From Stictocephala bisonia (Eukaryota > Arthropoda > Insecta > Hemiptera > Membracidae): DNA of 64,000 nt. Position numbers and translations under genes: made by a program. Each line of letters begins with the position of its first letter. The stretch's first letter is position 1. The notes beneath the pieces are model-generated. The model ran no database searches. It had not been told where the DNA came from and was given only the letters and a program-made list of their open reading frames with translations. Where the stretch lies: NCBI GenBank assembly GCA_035578905.1, contig JAQJVL010000328.1:682001-746000 (forward strand), read 5' to 3'. Positions 1 to 12,814 of this stretch are shown one piece after another.

Positions 1-1167
1 TAGTTTAGTGACACGTTAAAAAAATTATCTAAAAGATATGAAGAGTTAAATAAATATTTAATGGTCAAAATAGTATTTACTTTTTGCTATTTGTTGTGTT
101 CTTTTCCTTACAGTTGTATATGATGACTTATTTCTGATCCTATTTCTGGATCTCTTACCAGTGGTTTAGACTCCTCTCCAGGCTAATGCCAAAGAAAAGT
201 GCGGTTGTCTTCTAGGATTACTGGTCGGTGAAGGCGTGACGTGACCGGAGAGCTGAGCGAGCTCACGCCTGAACCTGCTAACTTTCACCTACCTTGGCTT
301 AGCCCTTGTGGAAATGGGGGAGAAGTTTTCAGCTGGGGAATATCTGAGTGGGTGGTACTACAGCGGTATTGGAAAGGAACACAGGGACGTGTAGTGAAAC
401 CGTTAATAAGAAACAAGTTTTACTTAACACAACGCAAATTTAAAACAATATAAGTAGAACGTTTACAAATATTATGGTGATAGATTTCGGTAAACAACGT
501 TCGTATTCCTCAATCCAGAGGATTTTACAAAAGAATTACTGTTATTTGTAAAGTTTATGTAAGTAGTTTATGAAGGGTCAAGATAAAGGAAGTCAATTTG
601 GTACTCACGTAATTTTGGTTAAGAACATATTAAGAAATCTTAATTAATTATTTAATAGGATTATAGGTCTCATTGGACAGCTTTAAACTTTTTTTGCATA
701 TCCTTGATGGAATTGCTTAGGCTGTAAATAGAAAGTAATTTTTTAGTAAAATTCTATTTTAATTTGGGGAATTTTACTAAAAAATTACTTTCTATTTTAA
801 TTTTAATTTGGGGATTTTACTAAAAAATTACTTTCTATCTACGTATATAAAAAAAACCTTTGCACACTGAACTATAAATGTGTTCGAATCCTCTAATCTT
901 CGATTCTAAATAGATCGATTGAAATATGCGTCTACTAATATATCTGGCAGTACGATTTGATACTAACTGAAGGGCATACAGTATTTTACATAAATTGTAG
1001 ATAAGCAGAAAACGTTTGCTAAATAAATGTGTTCAGTAAATTATTTGAATATATAATTTATGTTCAAAATATTACAAATAATTTCTTAAACTCAGCGTAT
1101 TACGTGGTAGTAGAAATACAAAAAAGTCAACGTCACACAACATAAACTCATTACAACAAGTACAAAA
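1..1167. other. AT-rich noncoding, short GC-richer patch
   Basis: No gene is recognised. The patch at 170-420 is GC-richer and holds a 70-codon open frame (241-453) with no recognised domain; it may be a repeat fragment. At 728-840 there is a local duplication: TAGTAAAATTC-type arms at 729-752 pair with 770-797, and the right arm is repeated at 814-838. At 463-505 a sequence resembles one arm of the MITE at 1168-1308. Confidence 0.5.
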
Positions 1168-1308
1168 TACTGTGGTGATCGATAGCGATAAACTATGCTT
1201 ATCATTCTCAGCCTAGAAGGGATAATAATGGCCACAATATGATTCCTTTGTGACTCCCTTTGGTCTGAAGATGATAAGCATGGTTTACAAAAATCAATCA
1301 CCATAGTA
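1168..1308. mobile_element. short MITE with terminal inverted repeats
   Basis: A 141-bp element begins TACTGTGGTGAT and ends ATCACCATAGTA. The arms stay complementary for about 45 bp (1168-1213 against 1263-1308), including ATGCTTATCAT. It has no coding capacity. The family is not identified. Confidence 0.6.
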
Positions 1309-1434
1309 ATTTTACATTTTATACAATTATTGTAATAGATGTATGATGTGTGTCAGTTACTTGTATCACAGAATATAGACAGATATTCTGTGCTTGTATT
1401 GTTGGATGTGATTACGTTACAATTTCCCACTCAT

Positions 1435-1570
1435 AAATATAAAGTTGTATTCACCCACACCCACCCATTTATACACGTCTAGTGATATTTAAAACCAACC
1501 ACCCATACAAAAACTGTGGTATTGAAATTACACGTAGAGTGGTATTGACCGAACTATCCACCCATAAACG
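1435..1570 (+). repeat. dispersed CCCACCCATACAC minisatellite, degenerate copy
   Basis: It contains degenerate units such as ACCACCCATACAAAAACTGTGG and GTGGTATTGACC. These resemble the 36-bp units at 33.69-33.93 kb, so this is a decayed locus of the same dispersed family. Confidence 0.55.
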
Positions 1571-2721
1571 TACTGTGTAAGTATTTTTGGAAAGCTAATA
1601 TTTCTTTCTTAATATTTAAATATTTTAGCTCAATTGGTATTTAATTTGTTCCCATATAACATTGTTATGATATCGTATTTGAGTGGCTAAGTGAGGGACA
1701 AAATTTGTCAGGTAGTATTAATGAACATTACAAATAAAGTTCATTTGAAGGATAGATCAAGCTATAATTAGCTACAGAAAGACGTGTATGTCAATTAATT
1801 ATACCAGTCATTAGAATGATAATTAAATCCTCGTTAATTACAGTTAGACCTTAGTCCTAATGACACGAGTCATCCATGTTGGCGATCGTCGGATTACGTG
1901 TCCATAAGCCAGGCCGTCAAAGTTAGGCTTAATTGGTATTTATTGAGGGAACACAGGACTGAAATCTCTGCCACAGATTGCCACTGTTGTTGCTTGCGTT
2001 AAAATAACTGAGTTCAAGTGATCGTATTGGAATGTTGAAACGCTAATATTTTGTACAGGTTTTCGAAAGTCTGTTATTTTCAACTATTTGGGACAAATAG
2101 GATAAAATGCTTTATAACGAATATATCCCTTTTCCAGTTTACAACATATTTTTTATTTGTAGACTATTATACAAGGGATGTAGCCTTGTATAAACTAAGA
2201 AACGTAATTATGTAGGCTTACTAAAAGCATAAAGTGAAAAGCATTACTTTGTAATGTTAGTTATTAAATTTGTTAGTTTGTAGCCTGTAGGTCGATTTTA
2301 TGCAATATTTATTAGAGTTTGTAAAAAATAATTTAAACTTTCATAATCGGAATTTTATGAACCAAAAGTACAGTATCGGCCAATACAACAGGATCAGATA
2401 GTTATGTTTGTAAATTCCATTTCAATATAGTGCAATAGGTTACATTACAATACCGCATAACACAGCTGGTTATTCTATTACGATATCTTAAAATTTCGAA
2501 TCAGTTCGATTCCCAACAGTATTTTTCATAGTTTATAAATAATGATTTGAACTTTTACGCTCTGATATTTTATACTAAGCATACCAATTGTACAGGATCG
2601 GATTCTTGTTTTTCGAAAATTTCTCCCAATACATCAATACAGCCCATACAGCAAAATAGAGCCAGTGATTCCATACTATACCATAAAATGTTTAATTACT
2701 TTATATAAACTCTTTCAAATA

Positions 2722-2781
<60 letters not shown>

Positions 2782-3838
2782 TATTGTTGTTATTACAATA
2801 ATTAATGTCATTTCAGTGATTTTATTCTATATTTTGAAATTTATAATTATGATAAAAAGATCTTCCACAATATTATAAATATCTTTGTTATCTTAGATTT
2901 TTATACAATTATATGAACTAAACATACGTAAATTTGTGTAATATATTAAAAATAAAGTATAAAGTGATTGTTTAATATACTACAGGTTTGTCAAAAACCT
3001 AATACTATGTAATGTGTAAGTGGAATTTCTCCAGTGATCTGGAGACATACTGAAATATAATAAAATAAAAACATAAATAATTATGCACTTGGTGCGTTTG
3101 GAGTAAAATAGGAGTTGTGTAACTTTATTCTGATTTTGACAGTTAATTTAGGTCAAGTAGTCCTCCTATAGTAGACATCTACTAGTTATAGAACTATCTA
3201 CAAACTTAAAATAGTTTTCGAGCTAATTTTACACATAAATATTTTGTAATCAAATATATAAATACGTTGGAGAGTATATATCAGATACACAGTTTTTGGT
3301 GATTGGAAACACTTTAAGTTATAATAAGCGAATTTGGCTTTGTTTGATTTAATAAACAGTTTGAGGGAGAGGGGGAACATAACATCTTAAATAATGTTCA
3401 ACGATGTCTTTATACATTTAAACGGTCAACAATTAAGATATATTCAATGAAACATAGGATAAAAAATACTTTAAAATATGAAAATTTAATGCTTTAAAAA
3501 GAGGGGTAGCAACTAGTTACCTCTTCTAAATAAACATGTAAATTTATCCGGGACTAAAAGGTCGGTTCCTGAGGGACGGCTCTCCATTTCACCGGCTAAT
3601 CTCCTACCGTCCCCGGAGTGTGCCTGTGCCGATTCACTCTCCATAGTCTGTCCTAACTACACAGTATAATAGGTATTGTATTTGTTTGAGCTGTATTTGC
3701 TGGACGGTTTTCACATATATCAGAATCCTCGAGTGCAATATTAATAAAAAATTCTATACGTGTATACGGAATAAAAAAATCATTTTCCTGTCTAATGAGA
3801 TAACTTTCTTCATCCTGTCTAATTTATATCTTCATTCT
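1571..3838. other. AT-rich noncoding DNA
   Basis: No gene or named repeat is recognised, apart from the (TA)n tract listed separately. A GC-richer patch at 3545-3655 is unidentified. Confidence 0.5.
2723..2778. repeat. (TA)n microsatellite
   Basis: Perfect alternating TA for about 56 bases. Confidence 0.95.
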
Positions 3839-4000
3839 TAAAAAAAAATTCAATCGCCAGTTCACATGGGCCTATAGGCCTTGCTTGAACTTTATTCAAC
3901 AAGTGAATCGATAGTTATCGACCGTTAGCTTAGTTGGGGATTCGGACCTTAGAATTTGGCCTGCGCAGTCCGAAGCCTTATATATTGAGCCACCACACCA
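3839..4000 (-). mobile_element. tRNA-derived SINE, family A
   Basis: Read on the minus strand it has a tRNA-like head (GGTGGCTCAATATATAAGGC, then GGTCCGAATCCCC, a B-box match), a body with GTTGAATAAAGTTCA, then GGCCTATAGGCCCATGTGAA, and a terminal poly(A) (T run at the low end on plus). It aligns along its length with the copies at 31.0, 32.1, 40.7 and 63.6 kb. Confidence 0.75.
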
Positions 4001-4194
4001 AAAATTTATATTTTGTACATTTTGAAATCCACCCTCCTGTACAAGCTTGACTGTTAGTCCTAACAGACAAATCATTACTTGTTCTACTGCTCAACCAATT
4101 TAGATTTAGCTCATGACTACACACAGCCATCGTGTGTAAAATACAGTAAATAAAGTTAAAAAACAAATGAAGTCCTATTTTTTCAAGTGAAGTC

Positions 4195-4375
4195 AGAGAT
4201 AAGAAGCCCTATCTAACACTTAAGTTGAAGACCAATGGCTTAAAGATGACTTTAAATCACCTCAAGTGACCAAGCTAGGACGGGATGTCTCAACGGACAC
4301 TTATCCAAAGAACAGCCACGCCCGACGTTGCTTGACGCAGTTATCTTGCAGTAACTTTGGAGCCCTATCTTTGAA
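4195..4375 (-). mobile_element. 5S-rRNA-derived SINE (SINE3 type)
   Basis: Minus strand from about 4345: AAGCAACGTCGGGCGTGGCT, then GTTCTTTGGATAAGTGTCCG. This matches the 3' half of 5S rRNA, including the intermediate element and box C region. It is followed by a body with TTTAAGCCATTGGTC that is shared with the copy at 15.4 kb. It is too diverged and too truncated to be a functional 5S gene. Confidence 0.7.
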
Positions 4376-4496
4376 TAAAATATGTTTAAAAATTTTAAAA
4401 TGTATTTTAATAAACTGAAAGTAAATATTAATGATTTAGACCCAATTGTAAAAAATTACTCTAAAATTAATATAACCAGGAACATACGGCTGAAGT

Positions 4497-4790
4497 GAAC
4501 ATCCAATATTTATATCCAATATGTATCCAATATTTATACACGTATCCAATATTTATGCACGTATCCAATATTTATACACTTATCCAGTATTTATACATGT
4601 ATCCAATATTTATACACGTAACCATATACACATATCCAATATTTATGCACTATCGAATATTTATACAAGTATCCAATATTTATACACGTATCCAATATTT
4701 ATGCACGTATCCAATATTTATACACATATCCAATATTTATACACGTATCCAATATTTATACACGTATCCAATATTTATAATCGTATACCA
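4497..4790. repeat. 19-bp minisatellite
   Basis: About 15 tandem copies of TATCCAATATTTATACACG with few substitutions. The open frames through it are repeat translations, not genes. Confidence 0.9.
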
Positions 4791-4799
4791 AACACTCTT

Positions 4800-5693
4800 C
4801 TAACTCAACCCTTACGAATGCGGTTACCCATCCTACGTACAAGATCATTCAATCAGCTGAACTAACTTACACACAATGGTAGATAGGCATTCTCCCACCA
4901 ATGTCACAGGCTACGTCAAAAGCTTCATCACATTATGCTACTCTACTAGCAGCCAGCGAAGTAGCGGCTACTATTAGTCTATGTGACATAAGCAGAACCA
5001 GCTACCAACAATGGTACGCTATTAGATTTCACTGGTTGTCCAACTTGTCATTGAACATGTCGTCAAACTTTTCGTGCTAGTAGTACATGCTAGCGAGTAC
5101 GTGACCAACTTGCAGCTAAAAAATAGCGCTCTCTCACCCAGTCGGACAGTGTTTACTAGCGTACTAAAGCAAGTTTCACGACGTGCTCTCTATTTTCAGT
5201 TTTTGTATTTTTTCACAACACTACCATGAGTTCAGCCGTTTTCGTTTGTGTTTACAACCTGCGAAACATCATATTTTCAACAGCTGTCTATTGTTTACTA
5301 CCGAAAGTAACATTGTTTACAACCGAAAATTTTCCACAGTCAACAACACCTGTTTTTAAAACATGTTTCTAATTTAATATACAGTTAACATTCCAACAAT
5401 GAGTTTTTATTCCATAGTGTAGTGAAAAGTATCGTTCAAAACTCGAGTGAAAGTGTTTTGTATGTTCTCGACCATTTGAATTGCTCGACAAGTCTCGCAC
5501 TTCAAACATATGGTCTCGAACATGCAAAACCCCACTTTCCACTCTTGTTATGAAATATACTATTTATATATAATTATAATGAGAACGAATGTAGAAAACA
5601 CCCGTGTCTTGGGTACCTAACTTACCTCAAGTAAGTAAGGGGGCTTTAATAAACATTATTTCCAACATGTTATTGAAAGCTCTTTTATGAATA
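4800..5693. other. noncoding DNA, no recognised feature
   Basis: Moderately AT-rich. The stretch 4860-5340 has several short GCTAGT/ACTAGC-type palindromic motifs that could be decayed transposon ends, but no clear boundaries. Confidence 0.4.
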
Positions 5694-5704
5694 TTGCTGA
5701 AGTA

Positions 5705-7815
5705 CTCGGCTTATCTATTCATTTTATCCATTCTCTTTATCCATTCTCCTTATCCGTTCTCCTTATCCATTCTCCTTGTCCATTCTCCTTATCTATTCTC
5801 CTTATCTATTCTCCTTATCCATTCTCCTAATCTATTCTCCTCATCTATTCTCCTTATATATTCTCCTTATCCATTCTCCTTATATATTCTCCTTATCCAT
5901 TCTCCTTATCTATTCTCCTTATCTATTCTCCTTATCCATTCTCCTAATCTATTCTCCTCATCTATTCTCCTTATCCATTCTCCTTATCCATTCTCCTTAT
6001 CCATTCTCTTTATCTATTCTCCTTATCTATTCTCCATATATATTCTCCTTCTCTATTCTCCTTATCCATTCTCCTTATCCGTTCTCCTTATATATTCTCC
6101 TTATCTATTCTCCTCATCTATTCTCCTTATATATTCTCCTTATCCATTCTCCTTATCCATTCTCTTTATACATTCTCCTTATCTATTCTCCATATCTATT
6201 CTCCTTATATATTCTCCTCATCTATTCCCCTTATCTATTCTCCCTATCCATTTTCCCTATATATTCTCCTTACCTATTCTCCTCATCTATTCTCCTTATC
6301 CATTCTTCTTATCTATTCTCCTTATATATTCTCCTCATCTATTCTCCCTATATATATTCTCCTTATCTATTCTACTAATCGATTCTCCTCATCTATTCTC
6401 CTTATCTATTCTCCTTGTCTATTCTTCTTATCTATTCTCCTTATATATTCTCCTTATCTATTCTCCTCATCTATTCTCCCTATCCATTCTCCTTACCTAT
6501 TCTCCTCATCTATTCTCCTTATATATTCTCCTTATCCATTCTCCTTATCCATTCTCCTTATCCATTCTCTTTATACATTCTCCTTATCCATTCTCCTTAT
6601 CTATTCTCCTTATATATTCTCCTCATCTATGCCCCTTTTCTATTCTCCCTATCCATTCTCCCTATATATTCTCCTTACCTATTCTCCTCATCTATTCTCC
6701 TTATCCATTCTTCTTATCTATTCTCCTTATATATTCTCCTCATCTATTCTCCCTATATATTCTCCTTATCTATTCTACTAATCGATTCTCCTTATCTATT
6801 CTCCTCATCTATTCTCCTTATATATTCTCCTTATCCATTCTCCTTATCCATTCTCCTTATCCATTCTCTTTATACATTCTCCTTATCCATTCTCCTTATC
6901 TATTCTCCTTATATATTCTCCTCATCTATGCCCCTTATCTATTCTCCCTATCCATTCTCCCTATATATTCTCCTTACCTATTCTCCTCATCTATTCTCCT
7001 TATCCATTCTTCTTATCTATTCTCCTTATATATTCTCCTCATCTATTCTCCCTATATATTCTCCTTATCTATTCTACTAATCGATTCTCCTTATCTATTC
7101 TCCTCATCTATTCTCCTTATATATTCTCCTTATCCATTCTCCTTATCCATTCTCCTTATCCATTCTCTTTATACATTCTCCTTATCCATTCTCCTTATCT
7201 ATTCTCCTTATATATTCTCCTCATCTATGCCCCTTATCTATTCTCCCTATCCATTCTCCCTAAATATTCTCCTTACCTATTCTCCTCATCTATTCTCCTT
7301 ATCCATTCTTCTTATCTATTCTCCTTATATATTCTCCTCATCTATTCTCCCTATATATTCTCCTTATCTATTCTACTAATCGATTCTCCTTATCTATTCT
7401 CCTCATCTATTCTCCTTATATATTCTCCTTATCCATTCTCCTTATCCATTCTCCTTATCCATTCTCTTTATACATTCTCCTTATCCATTCTCCTTATCTA
7501 TTCTCCTTATATATTCTCCTCATCTATGCCCCTTATCTATTCTCCCTATCCATTCTCCCTAAATATTCTCCTTACCTATTCTCCTCATCTATTCTCCTTA
7601 TCCATTCTTCTTATCTATTCTCCTTATATATTCTCCTCATCTATTCTCCCTATATATTCTCCTTATCTATTCTACTAATCGATTCTCCTCATCTATTCTC
7701 CTTATCTATTCTTCTTGTCTATTCTTCTTATCTATTCTCCTTATATATTCTCCTTATCGATTCTCCTCAAATATTCTTCTTATCTATGCTCCTTATCTAT
7801 TCTCCTTATCCATGC
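5705..7815. repeat. pyrimidine-rich 12-bp minisatellite with 299-bp higher-order repeat
   Basis: About 175 variants of ATTCTCCTTATC. A marker variant (TCTACTAATCGATTCTCC) recurs with its ACTA at 6374, 6777, 7076, 7375 and 7674. The last intervals are exactly 299 bp, and these blocks are nearly identical. A 12-bp unit is a multiple of three, so long spurious frames (up to 561 codons of SILLIYSPY-like repeats) result. Confidence 0.92.
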
Positions 7816-8534
7816 TTTTGTCGAGGTTCCGTATGTTGTTTATTAAATTCATGTAAACCTCTTCAAGACAAACCAATATGGAGCCCTCAGGCAGACCTGT
7901 TCCTGGGTATATCCTTTGCAGACGTTAGTTGTGACTTTCACTGTCCTTTTTTTCTTTGGTAGGCTGGGTACTGGTAATTTTACTGTGTATTATCACCCTA
8001 ACTTGCCCAATCCTTTTGTTCCGTTGCGTTGCTCCAGGGTATCTCTGAAGGTGACGGACTGGATCTGGAGGAATTTCAGAAGTTCCCTGGAATTTTCCCG
8101 TAGTTGTCTGGTATGTGAGGTAATGCGCTAGTGTGGTTGGTCATGATGTGTGCCAGGGTCCGTATAGTTTTAAATATACGTATAATTTGAAATAATTTCA
8201 GTTTTAGTTATAATTAGTATTTGAGCCTTTAAGTTATTTGTGACTGGTTTCAATGTTATTACAACTAATAAAAACCATTGATTACTATATTAATTAAATA
8301 TTAAGTAAAATTAGGACACAAACAATTAATTTTGAGTTAGTATCATGTAAGACTTGTCGTATAATAAATACGTTTTTAATACAAATTTATTGAATAGTTT
8401 TCAAAATGAGCACAAGAATTGTGGATTTATTGTTAATATTCCCATAGATGCTACAGTAAAAAAAAAACTGTTCATTATAAAATTGTAATATAAACAAATA
8501 TGTATTTTTTTTTTCTTTTTCATTTTTTAATATA
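7816..8534. other. noncoding; unidentified GC-richer segment
   Basis: Sequence at 7860-8150 is GC-richer and has short open stretches on both strands, resembling a retroelement remnant, but no domain could be named. The remainder is AT-rich. Confidence 0.35.
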
Positions 8535-9516
8535 AGAGGTAAAGTCTAAAAGTTCCCGGAATCGATGTCCAGAGACACACAGCGTGATTGATGGTGGGAA
8601 TTTCGTCGTCTATCAGTTAGTACTACTCCTGGAGAAGGGATATAGGTAGCGTGAGTAACGCCCAGCTGCCATTGTTCTACCATTGGGAGTACTTTTCGTG
8701 TATTTTCGTGTAATGTAACTGTCGCGTTTTAAACATTTATTTAATGAACGACTAGAAAACACTGAATTTGGTTTTTTTACTTAAAAATTCATCTTCTGGA
8801 ACACTTAAAATGTCAATTCAGGCATACGGAATTAAGGCGATGAAAAAAATCCAATTTTACGAAAAGCACAAACGTTTTCGTGAAGGTCGTATGAACATTG
8901 AAGATGACTCTCGTAGTCGTCGAGAGTCATCACTACTCAATGTTGTCATCACCCTTGGACTGCACCACAGATTACAATATTGTGTGAGTTCCACAAACTG
9001 TCAATGCAAACTGAAGAATAACAATTGATGATATTGCATTTAAGGTAAATTTATCCATACAAAAGTTCTTAGGCGCTTACGAGATGCCATTAGGAGGAAA
9101 CGGCCTAAAAAATGAGCTGATAAACAATTAGATTTTGCTGCATGACCCCTGCACCCCTGCACATCGATTCTTGTTAGTACGTAACTACCTAGTCAAGCAC
9201 CGCGTTACCACGTTAGAATATCCTATCCTTCATATTGGCTTGACCTCATGACGGCCAATTTCTTACTGTTCACACAGTAAAAACATCAATAAAAGGAAAT
9301 CGATTTGCAAGTGCTAAAGGTTTCAGTAAAAATGCGATAAAAGTATTGATATACATTTTAAAAAATAAGTGCCAAAAGTGTTTTGACCGTCTGTATGATC
9401 GTAGGGACAAGTGTATTGTTGTAGGAGAAGAGTATTTTTAAGGAATATTGCAAGATCTTATCTTTATCCAATAAACATATTTCAACCAATTCTGGGAATT
9501 TTTTGACGATACCTCC
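8535..9516 (+). mobile_element. decayed mariner-family transposon with TIRs
   Basis: The ends form imperfect inverted repeats (AGAGGTAAAGTCTAAAAGTT against GGAGGTATCGTCAAAAAATT) and both ends are flanked by TA (8533-8534, 9517-9518). Internal sequence gives transposase relics: AYGIKAMKKIQFYEKHKRF and EGRMNIEDDSRSRR at 8820-8935, later LHDPCTPAHRFLLVRNYL and FDRLYDRRDKCIVV. The central part carrying the first catalytic aspartate is deleted and stops and frameshifts are present, so it is a nonfunctional relic. Confidence 0.85.
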
Positions 9517-9519
9517 TAT

Positions 9520-12500
9520 TTTTATAAAATAAAATATTTATTTGGTTGTAGTATATATTTACCATATATCTTTTTCCTGTTTATCAAACAAATCCTACTT
9601 ATAAAAAAGAATCACTATTCTATGTTTCAAGCAAACAAGCAATTAAGCCCACCAAAAATGTTACTGCCAATAAATTGGTAAGAAAACAGTTATAATTACT
9701 ACTTTTTTATTTTTTAGCAGTTTTTTTATCACGTGCATATTCATTCACTATCTTACACCGATTTGGGACAATTCGGTAGAATATTCTCTCAGACTAATCA
9801 TTACTAATTCAAAGATTGTTGAAACAAGTTACCAGTTGAAATATGATATAAAGCACTAAACTTTTGTATTTTATTTTATTTCTTTTGGGGAGGGGGGAGA
9901 GGGCAGATATTGTTGGACCTAATTCCCTAACGTGTTTTCTTCACCTCACCAAAGACAGTAACGATATCATTTATATGACGCTTTCCAGTTAACACATATT
10001 TATTATGTATTAATTCACCTACTCTCAGCTGTCATATTAACGTATATTAAAGCAAAACACAGTAATAACATATGTTTATTAAGCTGTTAATCCAGAGGAT
10101 GGAAGTTATCTTGTTAGTGGAGGCTGTTTATGTGCAGTCTGACTTCAACTTCCTCACAGTTATGTCGTTATTTATGTTTCCTATTCAACTTCAGGCAATT
10201 TCCTGTCGGAGACTCCGATTAAAGTTGGGGCAATACATTTCTGTTATCGATTTATTCAATCTAACAGCTTCCAAATTCATTCGAATAGTTCGATTTCCCA
10301 AGAGCGCCTATATCTACGTTTGGACATAAAATATGTTTTCGACAAAGTTGGTTAACACTAGCATGTGTGAATATGGTAAACTTTCCGATATCACATCTTG
10401 AAGGTCGATTATATGTACAATAAATACATACTCGAGCTATCAGATGAAAATTTATGTTATGTGCAGATGATATGTCATAAATGTTTCATGGTAGATTCTA
10501 TCTGACAAGGCTGTATTTCCTCTCAGAATTAAAATTTCGTCAGTTGATAATTTCATAATTCAATCCAGAACTTGAATTCTGTTATTATTGTATATTTTAA
10601 TGAAGTTAATTAATTCGCTTTGGTAAATTGAAATTCATTTAATTAAATCTAATATGTCAATTATGGCGAAAGCTATTCAACTCCTTCGAGAAGTTATTCA
10701 TTACGTTTACTGGTGGGCTAGAAATCTTTCTTTATAAAATCAAATTAAAAAATGTTTTTATTAGGTGGAGTTAGGACTCTTAAGTCCTCCCTTCCACTTA
10801 ACCTTACTTATTATCTTACTATCTTATAGATATGGAAAAGCTACAGCTGAATTATTTAAATATTTAATTGAAATGTCACGAAAAATCTTAAGGGTGTTTT
10901 TAAACATTTAAAGTTATTTTGGAATCCATATTTTTTAAACAAAAATTACAATTAATCAAGCCAACTTTGAAAAAAATATAATACCAGATTAGCTTTGATT
11001 CTCTTTTTTTCAAAAACTTAAACTGGTCTTAAAAAGTAAAAAAATCATTTTTAAAGCAAATGTTTTCTAAAACCAATCATTTAACACTAAAAAAATTATT
11101 ATCTGCGTATTTTTAATAAACCTATTTAAACGTTTAATTCAAAATTGTTAAATGATAAAATTGAAGATCCATCTTCGTCGAGGGATTATTTATTATTATT
11201 ATTTTCTATTACACATGATAGATGTATGTAAATAGAATCATGAATTTTAACTTTACTTGTGACAATCCTGACTTATCAGTCTTTAATATGTTGAAAAAAT
11301 CACGATTGACAAATTTAATAAAATTGTACTAAAACATTTTTTTGATAATTCGTTTTCTTATCACTCTTACGAAAAAAGTTTAAGGGCTTTCAAAAATAGT
11401 TTACTTTTCCTTACAATAATTAAAGATTTCAATTTTAAATATTAAGCCTGTATGCTTTCCCTTCTAACTTAATCCAAGTCAATCTAATAATGTTGCATCA
11501 AACAAACTTATACAAAAGAAGATTATATTACGAAGCTTGTATTTGAAGACGGAGTAATGAAAAGCGGTGCATTCATCTTTTCTTTCCTCAGTACTCTTCA
11601 AAGTTTAGCTCTAAGCACATATTAATACAAGTCATTGGACTGTCCAGATTGGATATTCCAGTCCAGCCTCCAGCCATCAATTCCAGCCTTAGTAAAGTAT
11701 GAGGGGGGTAATAAAAGCGCCGACACTCCCTAAGGATGCTTGTACGCCTGATCGGACCTCCGTTCCTCAGGAGCAAATAAAGGGTTAAGGCCGTCTCCTA
11801 CAGGAGCTGTATGCTGGTCTCCCTTCGACAAAGATGATCAAAGAAATTATTTCAATAAGTCGAGTCAGTAAATATAGGGTTGTTCAAAAAGGAAGGGATA
11901 CTTTGAAATAAATTTTATAAAACGGGTTTAATCAGCAAAACCAGATAAAATAGAGAGATACAAAGATATCAAATAGTAGTACAATTATGACAAGGTTTAG
12001 CAATGCTGTTGATGTTATATGAGCCCCAAGCGATACAAGGTAGATAACAAGACAACAGTCAAGTTTTGACCAGACTCTGTTCGGGTTTCGACGTCACACA
12101 ATATATAGCGTTATAGCTGTTTTGGAAATTATAAAATTTTAATTATTAACACAATTATGAATTTTTATTTTATTGAGACAACTGAACTGAATGAAAAAAA
12201 CTGACGATTTGATTTGTTAGTAGAGTTCTTTTCAGAGAGGATAAGGTATTCTTTATTTCATCGTAAAACCTGGTGTTGAATGGTTCAGAAACCTGGATTT
12301 AGTTAGTTTAGTTGTGACGGGAGGTCGATATTTAAACACTAAGACACAAGTACTTTCTAATAAAGAATTTATTTTATTTAAATATTGTTTAATGGTCTGA
12401 TTTTGATTTTTTTTATTTTGGACATACGCGTTTCCATTATACAACTGGAATAACAATATGGCATGTAGCCAAGCACTAAACTCGCCTCACAAATCATAGG

Positions 12501-12810
12501 CAATAGCAAAACTGTGATTTAAGTATATGAAATATATATATACATTATATGTAAATATGTCAAATATATGTAAGTAAGATTTGTGTAATAATTCGGTAAA
12601 CATTTAGTAACTAGTTATTTTTTGATAAAAAGGTAGTTGGGATTATGTCTGTCAAGATAATAACAAAACCAATAATATATACTTAAATGCAAGTTATGTA
12701 CCTTACAACCATTGTAAAATCTGTGCCATTACAGACTCTTTATTAGGAAACATGAGATATTATTTAATTGTTTTATTCATTTTGTGTTATTAGCCTCCGA
12801 AACTGTTATA
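9520..12810. other. AT-rich noncoding DNA
   Basis: Apart from the short palindromic element at 10.73-10.82 kb, nothing is recognised. Open frames (10072-10329, 11588-11776, 12253-12456) show no domains and no coding signature. Confidence 0.5.
10733..10818 (-). mobile_element. short dispersed element with GGACT-AGTCC palindrome
   Basis: Minus strand: AGTAAGGTTAAGTGG, GGACTTAAGAGTCCTAACTC, then an A/T-rich tail. It matches copies at 13.2, 46.8 and 63.2 kb in layout and sequence. Confidence 0.55.
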
Positions 12811-12814
12811 TTAT

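Noticed and set aside
5694..7379. 561-codon open frame with SILLIYSPY-like repeats
   Set aside because: It is a translation of the 12-bp minisatellite. Several overlapping frames are equally open and the 299-bp higher-order unit shifts frame between blocks.
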